From the NCBI GenBank assembly GCA_964384825.1, contig CAYLMM010000080.1, positions 1-8,310 of the forward strand: 8,310 nucleotides of DNA, given 5' to 3'. Every line of letters begins with the position of its first letter. Positions within the stretch are counted from its first letter, which is position 1. Below, one piece after another: positions 1 through 7,425 of the stretch. The DNA comes from CAYLMM01 sp964384825 (GTDB lineage: Bacteria; Krumholzibacteriota; Krumholzibacteriia; LZORAL124-64-63). Both the position numbers and the translations under genes were made by a program. The notes under the pieces were generated by a model that was not told where the DNA came from, did no database searches, and saw only the letters and a program-made list of their open reading frames with translations.

Positions 1-922
<922 letters not shown>

Positions 923-945
923 CAGCTATCCTCCCGCTGCGCGAC

Positions 946-961
946 CCGCGGCAGGCCGCGG
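946..961 (-). other. Small GC hairpin between talC and the htrA-type gene
   Basis: CCGCGG occurs twice, at 946-951 and 956-961, separated by four bases. It can therefore form a 6-bp stem with a 4-nt loop in the short spacer. No T-run follows on the minus strand, so it does not look like an intrinsic terminator. It could tune mRNA stability or be chance in GC-rich DNA. Confidence 0.25.
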
Positions 962-963
962 CT

Positions 964-1611
964 TCAGCCCTGCAGCTTGCGCCAGTCCGCCATGAACGCG
1001 TCCAGACCCTTGTCGGTCAGCGGATGGGCGACCAGCTGCTTGATCACCTTGTGGGGGATGGTGGCCACGTCGGCCCCCATCAGCGCCGCCTGCACCACGT
1101 GCTGCGGATGACGGACGCTGGCTACCAGAACCTCGGTCGGGTAGTCGTAGTTCCCGTAGATCTCGACGATGTCCTCGATCAGCTGCATGCCGTCCTCGCT
1201 GATGTCGTCGAGGCGGCCCACGAAGGGCGAGATGTAGGCCGCGCCGGCCTTGGCCATCAGCAGCGCCTGCGACGACGAGAAGCACAGCGTGGCGTTGACC
1301 GCGATCCCCTCGCCGGCCAGCGCGCGTGTGGCCTTCAGTCCCTCGATCGTGGTCGGGATCTTCACCACGATATGCTCGCTCAGCCCGACCAGGCGCTTGC
1401 CCTCGGCGATCATCCCGGGCGCGTCCAGGGCGGTGACCTCGCCGCTGACCGGACCCTGCACGATGTCGCAGATCTCCTTCAGCAGGGCGTCGGTGTCCTT
1501 GCGGCCCTCGCGGGCGAGCAGGCTGGGATTGGTGGTCACGCCGTCCAGGACGCCCATGGCCATGGCATCGCGGATCTCGTCGAGGTTCGCGGTGTCGATG
1601 AAGAACTTCAT
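964..1611 (-). CDS. talC: Small transaldolase (TalC/FSA-type family)
   Basis: This 215-residue single-domain aldolase belongs to the short transaldolase / fructose-6-phosphate aldolase family. It is cytosolic and probably transfers a dihydroxyacetone unit between sugar phosphates in the non-oxidative pentose phosphate pathway. Family marks are FIDTANLDEI at the N-terminus, GVTTNPSLL (24-32), the Schiff-base lysine K84 in VVKIP, NATLCFS (106-112) and SPFVGRLDD (128-136). The active-site residues Glu58 (GEV) and Phe130 (PFV) match the transaldolase type. E. coli FSA has Gln59 and Tyr131 there, so transaldolase is favoured over F6P aldolase. The ATG at 1611 has an AAGGAGGA site at 1615-1622 and overlaps the truA stop codon as ATGA, implying translational coupling. 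The length is normal for the family. Confidence 0.94.
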   Translation of the reverse strand: MKFFIDTANLDEIRDAMAMGVLDGVTTNPSLLAREGRKDTDALLKEICDIVQGPVSGEVTALDAPGMIAEGKRLVGLSEHIVVKIPTTIEGLKATRALAGEGIAVNATLCFSSSQALLMAKAGAAYISPFVGRLDDISEDGMQLIEDIVEIYGNYDYPTEVLVASVRHPQHVVQAALMGADVATIPHKVIKQLVAHPLTDKGLDAFMADWRKLQG

Positions 1612-2414
1612 GCATCCTCCTTGGGCCCGGGGCCCGGTGAAACGCCCGGACCGTCGTAGTCCGGATCGAGCAGTCGTTCGGGGTAGCCGACCTCCTCGAG
1701 GCACAGGCCCTGCGGAGGCGCCATCTTGCCGGCGCGGCTGCGGTCGCAGGCCGCCAGCAGATCGGGAACGTCGTCGGGCGAGCGCGTGCCGCGCCCCACC
1801 TCGACCAGGGTGCCGACCATCGTGCGCACCATGTGGTGCAGGAAACGGTCGGAGCGCACCTGGAAGATACCGGAATCCCCATCCCAGTCAAAGCGGCACA
1901 GATCGACGTCGCAGACGTTGTTCTCGCGCAGCGACCGGGTCTTGCAGAGGCTGGCGCAATCGCGCGCGCCGAGGAAATGGGCCGCGGCCTCGTCCATCGC
2001 CTCGCGGTCGAGGCCGCGCGGCACGAACCACTGCCGGTTGCGCCGGAATATGTCGCGCCGCCGGGAGATCCGATAGGAATATCGCCGCCACTGCGCCGAA
2101 AATCGGGAATTGAAGCTCGGCGACACCAGGCGCACGGCGATGATCTCGATGTCGTCGGGCGCCATGCCCGGCAGGGCGCGCATCAGGCGCTCGGCCTCGT
2201 CGTCGCCGAGCCCCCCGACGTGGCAGACCTGCCCGCGGGCGTGGACTCCGGCGTCGGTGCGGCCGGCCCCGGTCGGCAGGATCCTGCGGTCGAGCAGGCG
2301 GCCGAGCATGCGGCTGAGCTCGGACTGGACGGTCCGCAGCCCTCCCGGCTGCACCTGCCAGCCGTGGAATCCGGCCCCGTCGTAGGCCAGATCGATGCGG
2401 ACCCGGCGTTTCAT
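1608..2414 (-). CDS. truA: tRNA pseudouridine(38-40) synthase TruA
   Basis: TruA isomerises uridine to pseudouridine at positions 38-40 of the tRNA anticodon arm. The product is 268 residues, close to the roughly 270 usual for the family. The N-terminus reads RIDLAYDGAGFHGWQVQP, the standard TruA opening. The catalytic aspartate is D54 in GAGRTDAGVHA. Later family blocks are FNSRFSAQWRRYSYRI, the FLGARDCASLC segment and FLHHMVRTMVGTLVEVG. The ATG at 2414 is chosen because translation from it begins right at the conserved N-terminus. It also overlaps the asd stop codon as ATGA; the TruA stop in turn overlaps the transaldolase start. A longer reading frame reaching 2510 would only add residues antagonistic to the asd C-terminus. 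The short proline-rich tail (GPGVSPGPGPKEDA) is not conserved. No key residue appears to be missing. Confidence 0.96.
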   Translation of the reverse strand: MKRRVRIDLAYDGAGFHGWQVQPGGLRTVQSELSRMLGRLLDRRILPTGAGRTDAGVHARGQVCHVGGLGDDEAERLMRALPGMAPDDIEIIAVRLVSPSFNSRFSAQWRRYSYRISRRRDIFRRNRQWFVPRGLDREAMDEAAAHFLGARDCASLCKTRSLRENNVCDVDLCRFDWDGDSGIFQVRSDRFLHHMVRTMVGTLVEVGRGTRSPDDVPDLLAACDRSRAGKMAPPQGLCLEEVGYPERLLDPDYDGPGVSPGPGPKEDA

Positions 2415-3448
2415 GAAACGCCGCCTCCGGACGCGGCGCCGGCGATCCGATCGGCGATCTGCACGGCGTTGAGCGCCGCCCCCTTGAGCAGGTTGTCCGC
2501 CACGACCCACATCAGCAGGACATCGGGACGTCCGGGTTCGGCCCGCAGGCGCCCGACGTGCACCGCGCCCGAGCCCGAGATCTCGGCCGGGGTCAGATAT
2601 CCGTGCGGGCCGTCGGCGGTCTCGACGCCGGGGAACTCCCGCAGCGCCGCGGCGGCCTCGCGCAGGTCGGCCGGACGATCGAAGACCGCGCGCACCGCGG
2701 CGCCGTGGCCGTTCCAGGAAGGCACCCGGGTCGCCAGGCAGGTCACCGCCAGATCGGGCAGGCGCAGGATCTTCCTCAGCTCGCGCACCACCTTGTCCTC
2801 TTCCTCGAAGGAACCGTCAGGGAGGGCGACGCCGATCTCGGGCACCGCGTTGAAGGCGATCGCCCGCGGGAAGGGTCCGGCGCCGGCGGCAGGGATCGCC
2901 GGAGCGCCGCCGTCGCCGATCGCCGCGCCGGCCGATCGCAGCTCGTCGGCCAGGGTCTTGCGCCCGCTCTCCCCCGCGCCGGAAACCGACTGCAGGGTCG
3001 TCACGTGGGCGCCCTTCAGCCCGAAGGCCTCGTGCAGCGGAGCCAGGGCCATCGCGATCTGGATGGTCGAGCAGTTGGGGTTGGCGATGATCCCCGGTCC
3101 CGGGCCCAGCAGATCGCCGTTGATCTCGGGCACGACCAGCGGAACTTCGGGATCCATCCGCCAAGCCGAGGAATTGTCGATGACCACCGCGCCCTGCGCC
3201 ACCGCTGCGGGAGCCCGGTCGAGGCTGCGCCGGCCGCCGGCGCTGAACAGCGCAACGTCCACGCCCGCGAAGGCCCCGTCGGAGACCTCGCGGCAGATGA
3301 TCTCCCCTCCCCTGAAGGGCAGGCGCAGGCCCGCGGAGCGGGAACTGGCCAGCGCCACGGGTTCCGATTCGACCCAGGACCTGCTCTCGAGCTGGGCCAG
3401 CATGGTCCGGCCGACCAGGCCGGTGGCACCGAAAACGGCGACCTTCAT
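2411..3448 (-). CDS. asd: Aspartate-semialdehyde dehydrogenase
   Basis: Asd reduces L-4-aspartyl phosphate to L-aspartate 4-semialdehyde with NADPH. This is the shared step towards lysine/diaminopimelate, threonine and methionine. The product is 345 residues. The N-terminal dinucleotide-binding motif is GATGLVG (7-13). The catalytic cysteine is C126 in ANPNCSTIQ, the general acid/base histidine is probably H248 in SWNGHGAAV, and SVSGAGESG (154-162) follows the usual pattern. The C-terminus has the family-typical WVVADNLLKGAALNAVQIA. The start at 3448 is preferred to the in-frame start at 3526 because it begins directly with MKVAVFGATG and has a GGAAGGAG site at 3456-3463, seven bases upstream. 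It is the first gene of the leftward operon. An asd next to truA is a recurrent order in some Gram-negative lineages such as Geobacter-type deltaproteobacteria. Confidence 0.96.
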   Translation of the reverse strand: MKVAVFGATGLVGRTMLAQLESRSWVESEPVALASSRSAGLRLPFRGGEIICREVSDGAFAGVDVALFSAGGRRSLDRAPAAVAQGAVVIDNSSAWRMDPEVPLVVPEINGDLLGPGPGIIANPNCSTIQIAMALAPLHEAFGLKGAHVTTLQSVSGAGESGRKTLADELRSAGAAIGDGGAPAIPAAGAGPFPRAIAFNAVPEIGVALPDGSFEEEDKVVRELRKILRLPDLAVTCLATRVPSWNGHGAAVRAVFDRPADLREAAAALREFPGVETADGPHGYLTPAEISGSGAVHVGRLRAEPGRPDVLLMWVVADNLLKGAALNAVQIADRIAGAASGGGVS

Positions 3449-3516
3449 CCGCGAACTCCTTCCGAGGGGCGGCGATGCGGCCGGAAAACGCCGGATGCAC
3501 CGATACGATTGCAGGC

Positions 3517-3545
3517 ATGGTAGCAACCGACGGCCGGGCGGTCAA
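3517..3545 (-). promoter_or_regulatory. Candidate sigma70-type promoter for the asd operon
   Basis: On the minus strand TTGACC (3545-3540, 5 of 6 to TTGACA) is followed after exactly 17 bases by TACCAT (3522-3517, 4 of 6 to TATAAT). Transcription would start near 3510, giving an untranslated leader of about 60 bases before asd. That leader is too short for a lysine riboswitch. The call rests on consensus match and position only; the species' own sigma-factor preferences are unknown. Confidence 0.45.
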
Positions 3546-3602
3546 AGGCGGCGACGATCCGATATTCGCGACCGCGGCCGGAGGCGCGCCCCCGGCCCGC
3601 CG

Positions 3603-3631
3603 TGGACACCTCGGTCAGGTCGGTGTAGGGT
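3603..3631 (+). promoter_or_regulatory. Candidate sigma70-type promoter for the HEAT-cyclophilin / lemA cluster
   Basis: TGGACA at 3603-3608 matches TTGACA at 5 of 6 bases. It is followed after 17 bases by TAGGGT (3626-3631), which keeps the three most conserved -10 positions (TA....T). Transcription would begin around 3638, leaving a leader of about 37 bases before the lipoprotein start. It lies back to back with the asd promoter candidate. No clear operator palindrome was seen between them. Confidence 0.4.
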
Positions 3632-3674
3632 TCTGCTGGATCGGCCCCGCCACTCGATCGAATCGGAGGAAACC

Positions 3675-5945
3675 ATGGCGCCCCGCTTTTCCGGATCCCT
3701 CGTCCCGGCCTCGCTGTTGGCCCTCTGCGCCGTTGCGATCCCGCTGTTGTTCGCGGGCTGCTCCGCGGACGCCGACCGCGCGGACTCCCTGCGGGCCCTC
3801 GCCCGCTGGGAGGATCGCCGCGCGGCCGATCCCGATTCCCTCGACGCCCTGATGTACGGGCCCGACGCCCACCTGCGCCGCGCCGCCATGCGGGCGGCGG
3901 GCCTGATCGGCCGCAGCGAAGCTTTGCCCGGCCTGCTGGACGGCCTCGAGGACCGCAGCGACGCCGTGCGCGAGGCCGCCGCCACCGCCCTGGGACGCCT
4001 GGGCGATCCGGCCGCCGTCCCGTCCCTGATCGACGCCATGGCCGAAGGCCACGCCGGAGTCAGGCTGGCCGTGCTGGAATCCCTGGCCCGGCTGCCGCAC
4101 GACGGCCAGGCCTTGATCGAGCCGGCGCTGCACGGATCCGAGCGCGAAGCCGCCGCCGCCTGGAACGCCCTGCGGGACCGGGCGGATGACATCGACCCGC
4201 AACTGCTGGGCGCCACGATCCGCAGCGGGCTGGTCCGCGCCGACACCGAGGTGATCTGGCGCGTGCTGCGCTGCGCCGAGCGGTCCGCCGACTCCACCCT
4301 GGCCGCGGATATCGCTCCCTTCGCAAAACACCGGAACGTCCAGGTGCGGGTGCACGCCTGCCGCGCCCTGGGCCGTCTGGGTGGCGCGACGGCCCTGCGG
4401 ACGATCCTCGAATTCGGCGAGGACAGGGCGCTCCAGCGTCGTCCCGCGCGGATCAGGGACCGGATCGCGGCCGCCGGAGCCCTGGGACGCCTGGCCGGTC
4501 CCGCCTTCGCCGCGGCTCCGGACGACGCCGGCCCCGGATCGATCGCCGGCCGCTGCGGCTCCCTGCTCGCCGCCCTGTCCCACGATCCCGACACCGGGGT
4601 CTCGCGCACCGCCCTGCGCGCGATCGCCGCCGCGGTGGGCGACCTCCCCGCGGTTCCCGAATCTGCACGTCGCGAGAGTTTGCTGCCGGTCTGGCGGATC
4701 CAGCTTCTGCGCGCGGTCCGCGATCTGCTGCCCGCCCGGATGGATCCGGCCGCCGGCGGCGGAGAGCCCGGACCGCGATCCGACATCCCGCCGGCCCACG
4801 TCAGGGCCGAAGCCGCGGCGGCTCTCTGCGCCTTGCGCGGGAGCGGCGCCTGCCACGACGCGGCCTGGCCCGTCCTCTCCGCCGACAGGAGCCTGCCGGT
4901 CAGGGCCGCCCTCTGGCGCGGCCTCGGCGCCCATTGCCTCTCGCCCCGGCAGTTGGTCGCCCGGATCGGCACCCTGCATCCGGGCACGCCTCCGGAGGTC
5001 CACGCCGCGGCCCTGACCGGCATCGCGGCCGCCCTGCGCCGTTTCCGGAGCTCCGACCTGCCGCCGGCCGAGATCGTGCGGGCCCGCAACGCCGCCGAGA
5101 GGGCCCTGGTCACCGCCTCCGCCAATACCGACTTCACGGTCGTGGCCAACGCCGCCGGGCTGCTGGGCGAGATCCGCGGCACCGCCTCGCTGATCGCCCT
5201 GTGCCGCGCATGGGAAGAGGCCTGCGGTCCCGGCGCGGTCGATGTCCACATCGCCGTCCTGGAGAGCCTGAAGACGTTCTTCTCTCCGCCGCAAGGGCAG
5301 ACCGTCCCGCAGATCGGTCCTGATCTGCAGCGCCGGATCGTCGCCTGCCTGGAATCGGGCTTCGACTCTCCCCGGCTGCGGCTGCGCCTGGCCGCGCGCC
5401 GCACGGCGCTGGACGGTAACCTGCTGCCCGACCGGCTGGTGCCGAGCGAGGCCAGCCTGCGCGCCACCCTGCCGGCGCACGTCCGGTCGCCCGAGCAGCC
5501 TCCGCTGGCGCTGCCCTTCGACGCCCCGCGGCTGCGCTGCGAGACCCGGCGCGGAACACTGGTCATCGCCCTGGACGGACGGGCGGCGCCGAACGCCGCG
5601 GCGACCGTGCTGGCCCTGGCCGAAGACGGTTATTACGATGAGGGCGTCTTCCACAGGGTCGTGCCGGACTTCGTCGTCCAGGGCGGCGACCCGCGCGGGG
5701 ACGGCTGGGGCGGCCCGGGATTCACGATCCGCAGCGAATGGAGCCGCATTCCCTACGAGCGCGGAGCCGTCGGGATCGCGCATTCGGGCAAGGACACCGG
5801 CGGCAGCCAGTTCTTCATCACGCTCTCGCCGCAGCCGCATCTGAACGGCCGCTACACAGTGATCGGAAAGGTCGTCTCTGGAATGGACGTGGCGGACGCC
5901 GTCCAACCGGGCGATACTTTCCGGATGGTCCCGGAATCGGAATGA
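3675..5945 (+). CDS. HEAT-repeat lipoprotein with C-terminal cyclophilin-type peptidyl-prolyl isomerase domain
   Basis: This 756-residue protein fuses two recognisable parts. The N-terminus is a lipoprotein signal: hydrophobic residues 9-27 end in LLFAGC, with C29 as the probable lipidated cysteine. HEAT-like helical repeats follow. They are clearest at 63-140 (HLRRAAMRAAGLIG, AVREAAATALGRLGD, GVRLAVLESLARL), recur near 218-245 (VQVRVHACRALGRLGG), and weaker units extend to about 510. Residues 620-756 form a cyclophilin domain that would catalyse proline cis-trans isomerisation. By alignment with human CypA, R661, F666, Q669 and F714 correspond to catalytic-pocket residues R55, F60, Q63 and F113. 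W121 is replaced by H722 and H126 by Y727, so cyclosporin binding is unlikely. The ATG at 3675 has GGAGGA at 3665-3670. The same frame is open upstream to 1833, but that part runs antisense to asd/truA. Its role is probably a membrane-tethered folding factor with a protein-binding scaffold; partners are unknown. Confidence 0.92.
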   Translation: MAPRFSGSLVPASLLALCAVAIPLLFAGCSADADRADSLRALARWEDRRAADPDSLDALMYGPDAHLRRAAMRAAGLIGRSEALPGLLDGLEDRSDAVREAAATALGRLGDPAAVPSLIDAMAEGHAGVRLAVLESLARLPHDGQALIEPALHGSEREAAAAWNALRDRADDIDPQLLGATIRSGLVRADTEVIWRVLRCAERSADSTLAADIAPFAKHRNVQVRVHACRALGRLGGATALRTILEFGEDRALQRRPARIRDRIAAAGALGRLAGPAFAAAPDDAGPGSIAGRCGSLLAALSHDPDTGVSRTALRAIAAAVGDLPAVPESARRESLLPVWRIQLLRAVRDLLPARMDPAAGGGEPGPRSDIPPAHVRAEAAAALCALRGSGACHDAAWPVLSADRSLPVRAALWRGLGAHCLSPRQLVARIGTLHPGTPPEVHAAALTGIAAALRRFRSSDLPPAEIVRARNAAERALVTASANTDFTVVANAAGLLGEIRGTASLIALCRAWEEACGPGAVDVHIAVLESLKTFFSPPQGQTVPQIGPDLQRRIVACLESGFDSPRLRLRLAARRTALDGNLLPDRLVPSEASLRATLPAHVRSPEQPPLALPFDAPRLRCETRRGTLVIALDGRAAPNAAATVLALAEDGYYDEGVFHRVVPDFVVQGGDPRGDGWGGPGFTIRSEWSRIPYERGAVGIAHSGKDTGGSQFFITLSPQPHLNGRYTVIGKVVSGMDVADAVQPGDTFRMVPESE

Positions 5946-5947
5946 CC

Positions 5948-5963
5948 CGGCGCGAACGCGCCG
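5948..5963 (+). other. Perfect 7-bp inverted repeat between the cyclophilin gene and lemA
   Basis: CGGCGCG (5948-5954) and CGCGCCG (5957-5963) are exact inverted repeats separated by AA. The RNA could form a compact GC hairpin just after the stop codon and before the lemA ribosome binding site. No T-run follows, so it is not a standard terminator. It could protect an mRNA end or separate expression levels of the two genes. Confidence 0.35.
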
Positions 5964-5981
5964 CAGACCACGGAGGTTCAT

Positions 5982-6581
5982 ATGAAACGGGGAACCGTGA
6001 TTCTGATCGGCGTCCTGGCCGTCATCGTCCTTGTCTTCGCCGTCTTCACCGGCCGCTACAACACGATGGTGTCGCTGCAGGAAAGCGTCGACGGCCAGTG
6101 GGGCAACGTCGAGAACGTGTACCAGCGCCGGGCCGACCTGGTACCGAACCTGGTCGCGACGGTCAAGGGCTACGCCGAGCACGAGCGCGAGACTCTCGAG
6201 GCGGTCGTCAAGGCCCGCGCCGAGGCCACGTCGATCCAGGCCGAGATCTCGCCGGAATCGCTGGCCGACCCGCAGATGCTGCAACGTTTCCAGGCCGCCC
6301 AGGACCAGCTGGGCTCCGCCCTGTCCCGGCTGATGGTGGTGGTCGAACGCTATCCCGACCTCAAGGCGAACCAGAACTTCCTGGATCTGCAGGCCCAGCT
6401 CGAAGGCACCGAGAACCGGATCGCGGTCGAACGGCGCTTCTTCAACGACGCCGTCCGCTCCTACAACACGGTGATCCGGCGCTTCCCGTCGAACATGGTG
6501 GCCGGGATGTTCGGATTCGACGCCAAGGCCTATTTCCAGGCCGAGGGCGGCGCCGAGAAGGCTCCCGAGGTCGAATTCTGA
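5982..6581 (+). CDS. lemA: LemA family protein
   Basis: This 199-residue protein is a clear LemA family member. Residues 5-23 are a single N-terminal membrane helix (TVILIGVLAVIVLVFAVFT). The rest is the LemA helical bundle, commonly predicted to lie outside the cytosol. Conserved blocks are RYNTMVSLQESVDGQWGNVE (25-44), the QRRADLVPNLVATVKGYAEHE run (48-68), the YPDLKANQNFLDLQAQLEGT block (124-143) and the FFNDAVRSYNTVIRRFP run (153-169). The biochemical role of the family is not settled. The ATG at 5982 is preceded by GGAGG at 5972-5976, five bases away. It begins 36 bases after the HEAT-cyclophilin gene and is followed by two TPM-domain genes, the usual partners of LemA. The family call is firm; the function is not. 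Confidence 0.95.
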   Translation: MKRGTVILIGVLAVIVLVFAVFTGRYNTMVSLQESVDGQWGNVENVYQRRADLVPNLVATVKGYAEHERETLEAVVKARAEATSIQAEISPESLADPQMLQRFQAAQDQLGSALSRLMVVVERYPDLKANQNFLDLQAQLEGTENRIAVERRFFNDAVRSYNTVIRRFPSNMVAGMFGFDAKAYFQAEGGAEKAPEVEF

Positions 6582-6616
6582 TCCCGGGCGAGTCCGGACC
6601 GCGAACATCAAACGCC

Positions 6617-6634
6617 CCGGCGGCCAGACGCCGG
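6617..6634 (+). other. GC hairpin between lemA and the first TPM gene
   Basis: CCGGCG (6617-6622) and CGCCGG (6629-6634) form a perfect 6-bp stem with a 6-nt loop in the 79-base spacer. No T-run follows. It may be a processing or stability element between operon genes, or chance in GC-rich DNA. No separate promoter was recognised in this spacer. Confidence 0.25.
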
Positions 6635-6660
6635 AAACCATGGACACGACGGAGAGCAGA

Positions 6661-7425
6661 ATGCCCCGAATCCCGAAAGCCTTGCCCGCGGCGATCCTGC
6701 TGATCGTCGCTCTGGCCGCATCGTCGGCCGCCTTCGCGGCGGCCGACCTGCCGCCCGCCCCGCCCCGTCATTACCACGACGAGATGGGGCTGGTCTCCTC
6801 GCACGACGCCGACGTCCTGGCCCGGGCGCTGGAGAACTACGAACGCCGCACCGGCATCCAGTTCGTCGTCACGGTGCTGCCCTCCTTCGAGGGAGACGTC
6901 GCCGATTACGTGAACCGGCTGTTCCAGGCCTGGGGCGTCGGCGACGAACGGACCCAGCGCGGGGTCATGCTGGCGCTCTTTCCCGAACAGGGACGATCGC
7001 GCCTGGAGGTGAGCTACGGCCTCGAGGAGACGATTCCCGACGTGCGCGCCAGCCGCCTGCTGCGCGAGATGACCGAGATCCCGCGGGACAGGCCCGCGGC
7101 GCGGATCGCCTCGGTGATCGTGGGCGTGGCCAAGCTCGCCACCCCCGACGATCCGCTGGCCCGGGGCATGGCCGGCCAGAGCCCTTCCCGCAGTTCTTCG
7201 TCGCGCGGGCGGGGCCTCTCGATTCCCCTGATCCTGCTGCTGATGTTCTTCGGCGGGCGCCTGGGCCGCAGCCGCTGGCTCGGCCCGCTGCTTCTGATGT
7301 CGGCGATCGGCGGCGGCCGGCCGCGCGGCGGCGGCGGTTTCGGCGGCGGCGGATTCGGCGGCGGCGGCGGATTTTCCGGCGGCGGCGGTTTTTCGGGCGG
7401 CGGCGGCGCGAGCGGAGGTTGGTGA
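6661..7425 (+). CDS. Secreted TPM-domain protein with Gly-rich tail (YgcG-like)
   Basis: This is a 254-residue TPM domain protein (TLP18.3/Psb32/MOLO-1 family) of the YgcG type. Residues 1-26 look like a signal peptide (basic MPRIPK, hydrophobic core, AAFA). The TPM domain covers about 35-160, with YHDEMGLVS at the start, GIQFVVTVLP, the WGVGDERTQRGVMLALF stretch and the hallmark LEVSYGLEETIPD (115-127). A Ser/Arg-rich linker (174-185), hydrophobic stretches at 187-198 and 207-216, and a Gly-rich tail ending FSGGGGASGGW complete it, as in YgcG relatives. The ATG at 6661 is preferred because GGAG at 6650-6653 sits seven bases upstream and the signal peptide starts cleanly there. The in-frame ATG at 6640 would add MDTTESR and lacks a good site. 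Its stop overlaps the next start. The family's exact activity is unresolved. Confidence 0.92.
   Translation: MPRIPKALPAAILLIVALAASSAAFAAADLPPAPPRHYHDEMGLVSSHDADVLARALENYERRTGIQFVVTVLPSFEGDVADYVNRLFQAWGVGDERTQRGVMLALFPEQGRSRLEVSYGLEETIPDVRASRLLREMTEIPRDRPAARIASVIVGVAKLATPDDPLARGMAGQSPSRSSSSRGRGLSIPLILLLMFFGGRLGRSRWLGPLLLMSAIGGGRPRGGGGFGGGGFGGGGGFSGGGGFSGGGGASGGW
7325..7410 (+). repeat. Low-complexity GGC-rich tandem repeat encoding a Gly-rich tail
   Basis: Imperfect 15-21-base units of four or five GGC-type glycine codons, each closed by a Phe (TTT/TTC) or Phe-Ser codon, repeat about four to five times inside the end of the first TPM gene. They encode GGGGFGGGG-type sequence. Such DNA is prone to slippage, so unit number may vary between strains. 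The sequence here stays in frame. Confidence 0.7.

Noticed and set aside
2415..2510. Longer TruA start reaching 2510
   Set aside because: It would overlap the asd C-terminus and add non-conserved Arg-rich residues before the family's normal N-terminus.
3449..3510. Lysine riboswitch or leader-peptide attenuator before asd
   Set aside because: The predicted leader is only about 60 bases, too short for the lysine riboswitch, and no run of regulatory codons was seen.
1833..3674. Upstream in-frame extension of the HEAT-cyclophilin gene by 614 codons
   Set aside because: It lies antisense to truA and asd. The lipoprotein signal and a strong ribosome binding site begin the gene at 3675.
3615..6647. 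A 1010-codon open frame on the minus strand opposite the HEAT-cyclophilin and lemA genes
   Set aside because: Its translation is Gly/Arg/Gln/Ala-rich with no family motif, while the plus strand encodes clear HEAT, cyclophilin and LemA sequences. It is a shadow expected from GC-rich codon use.
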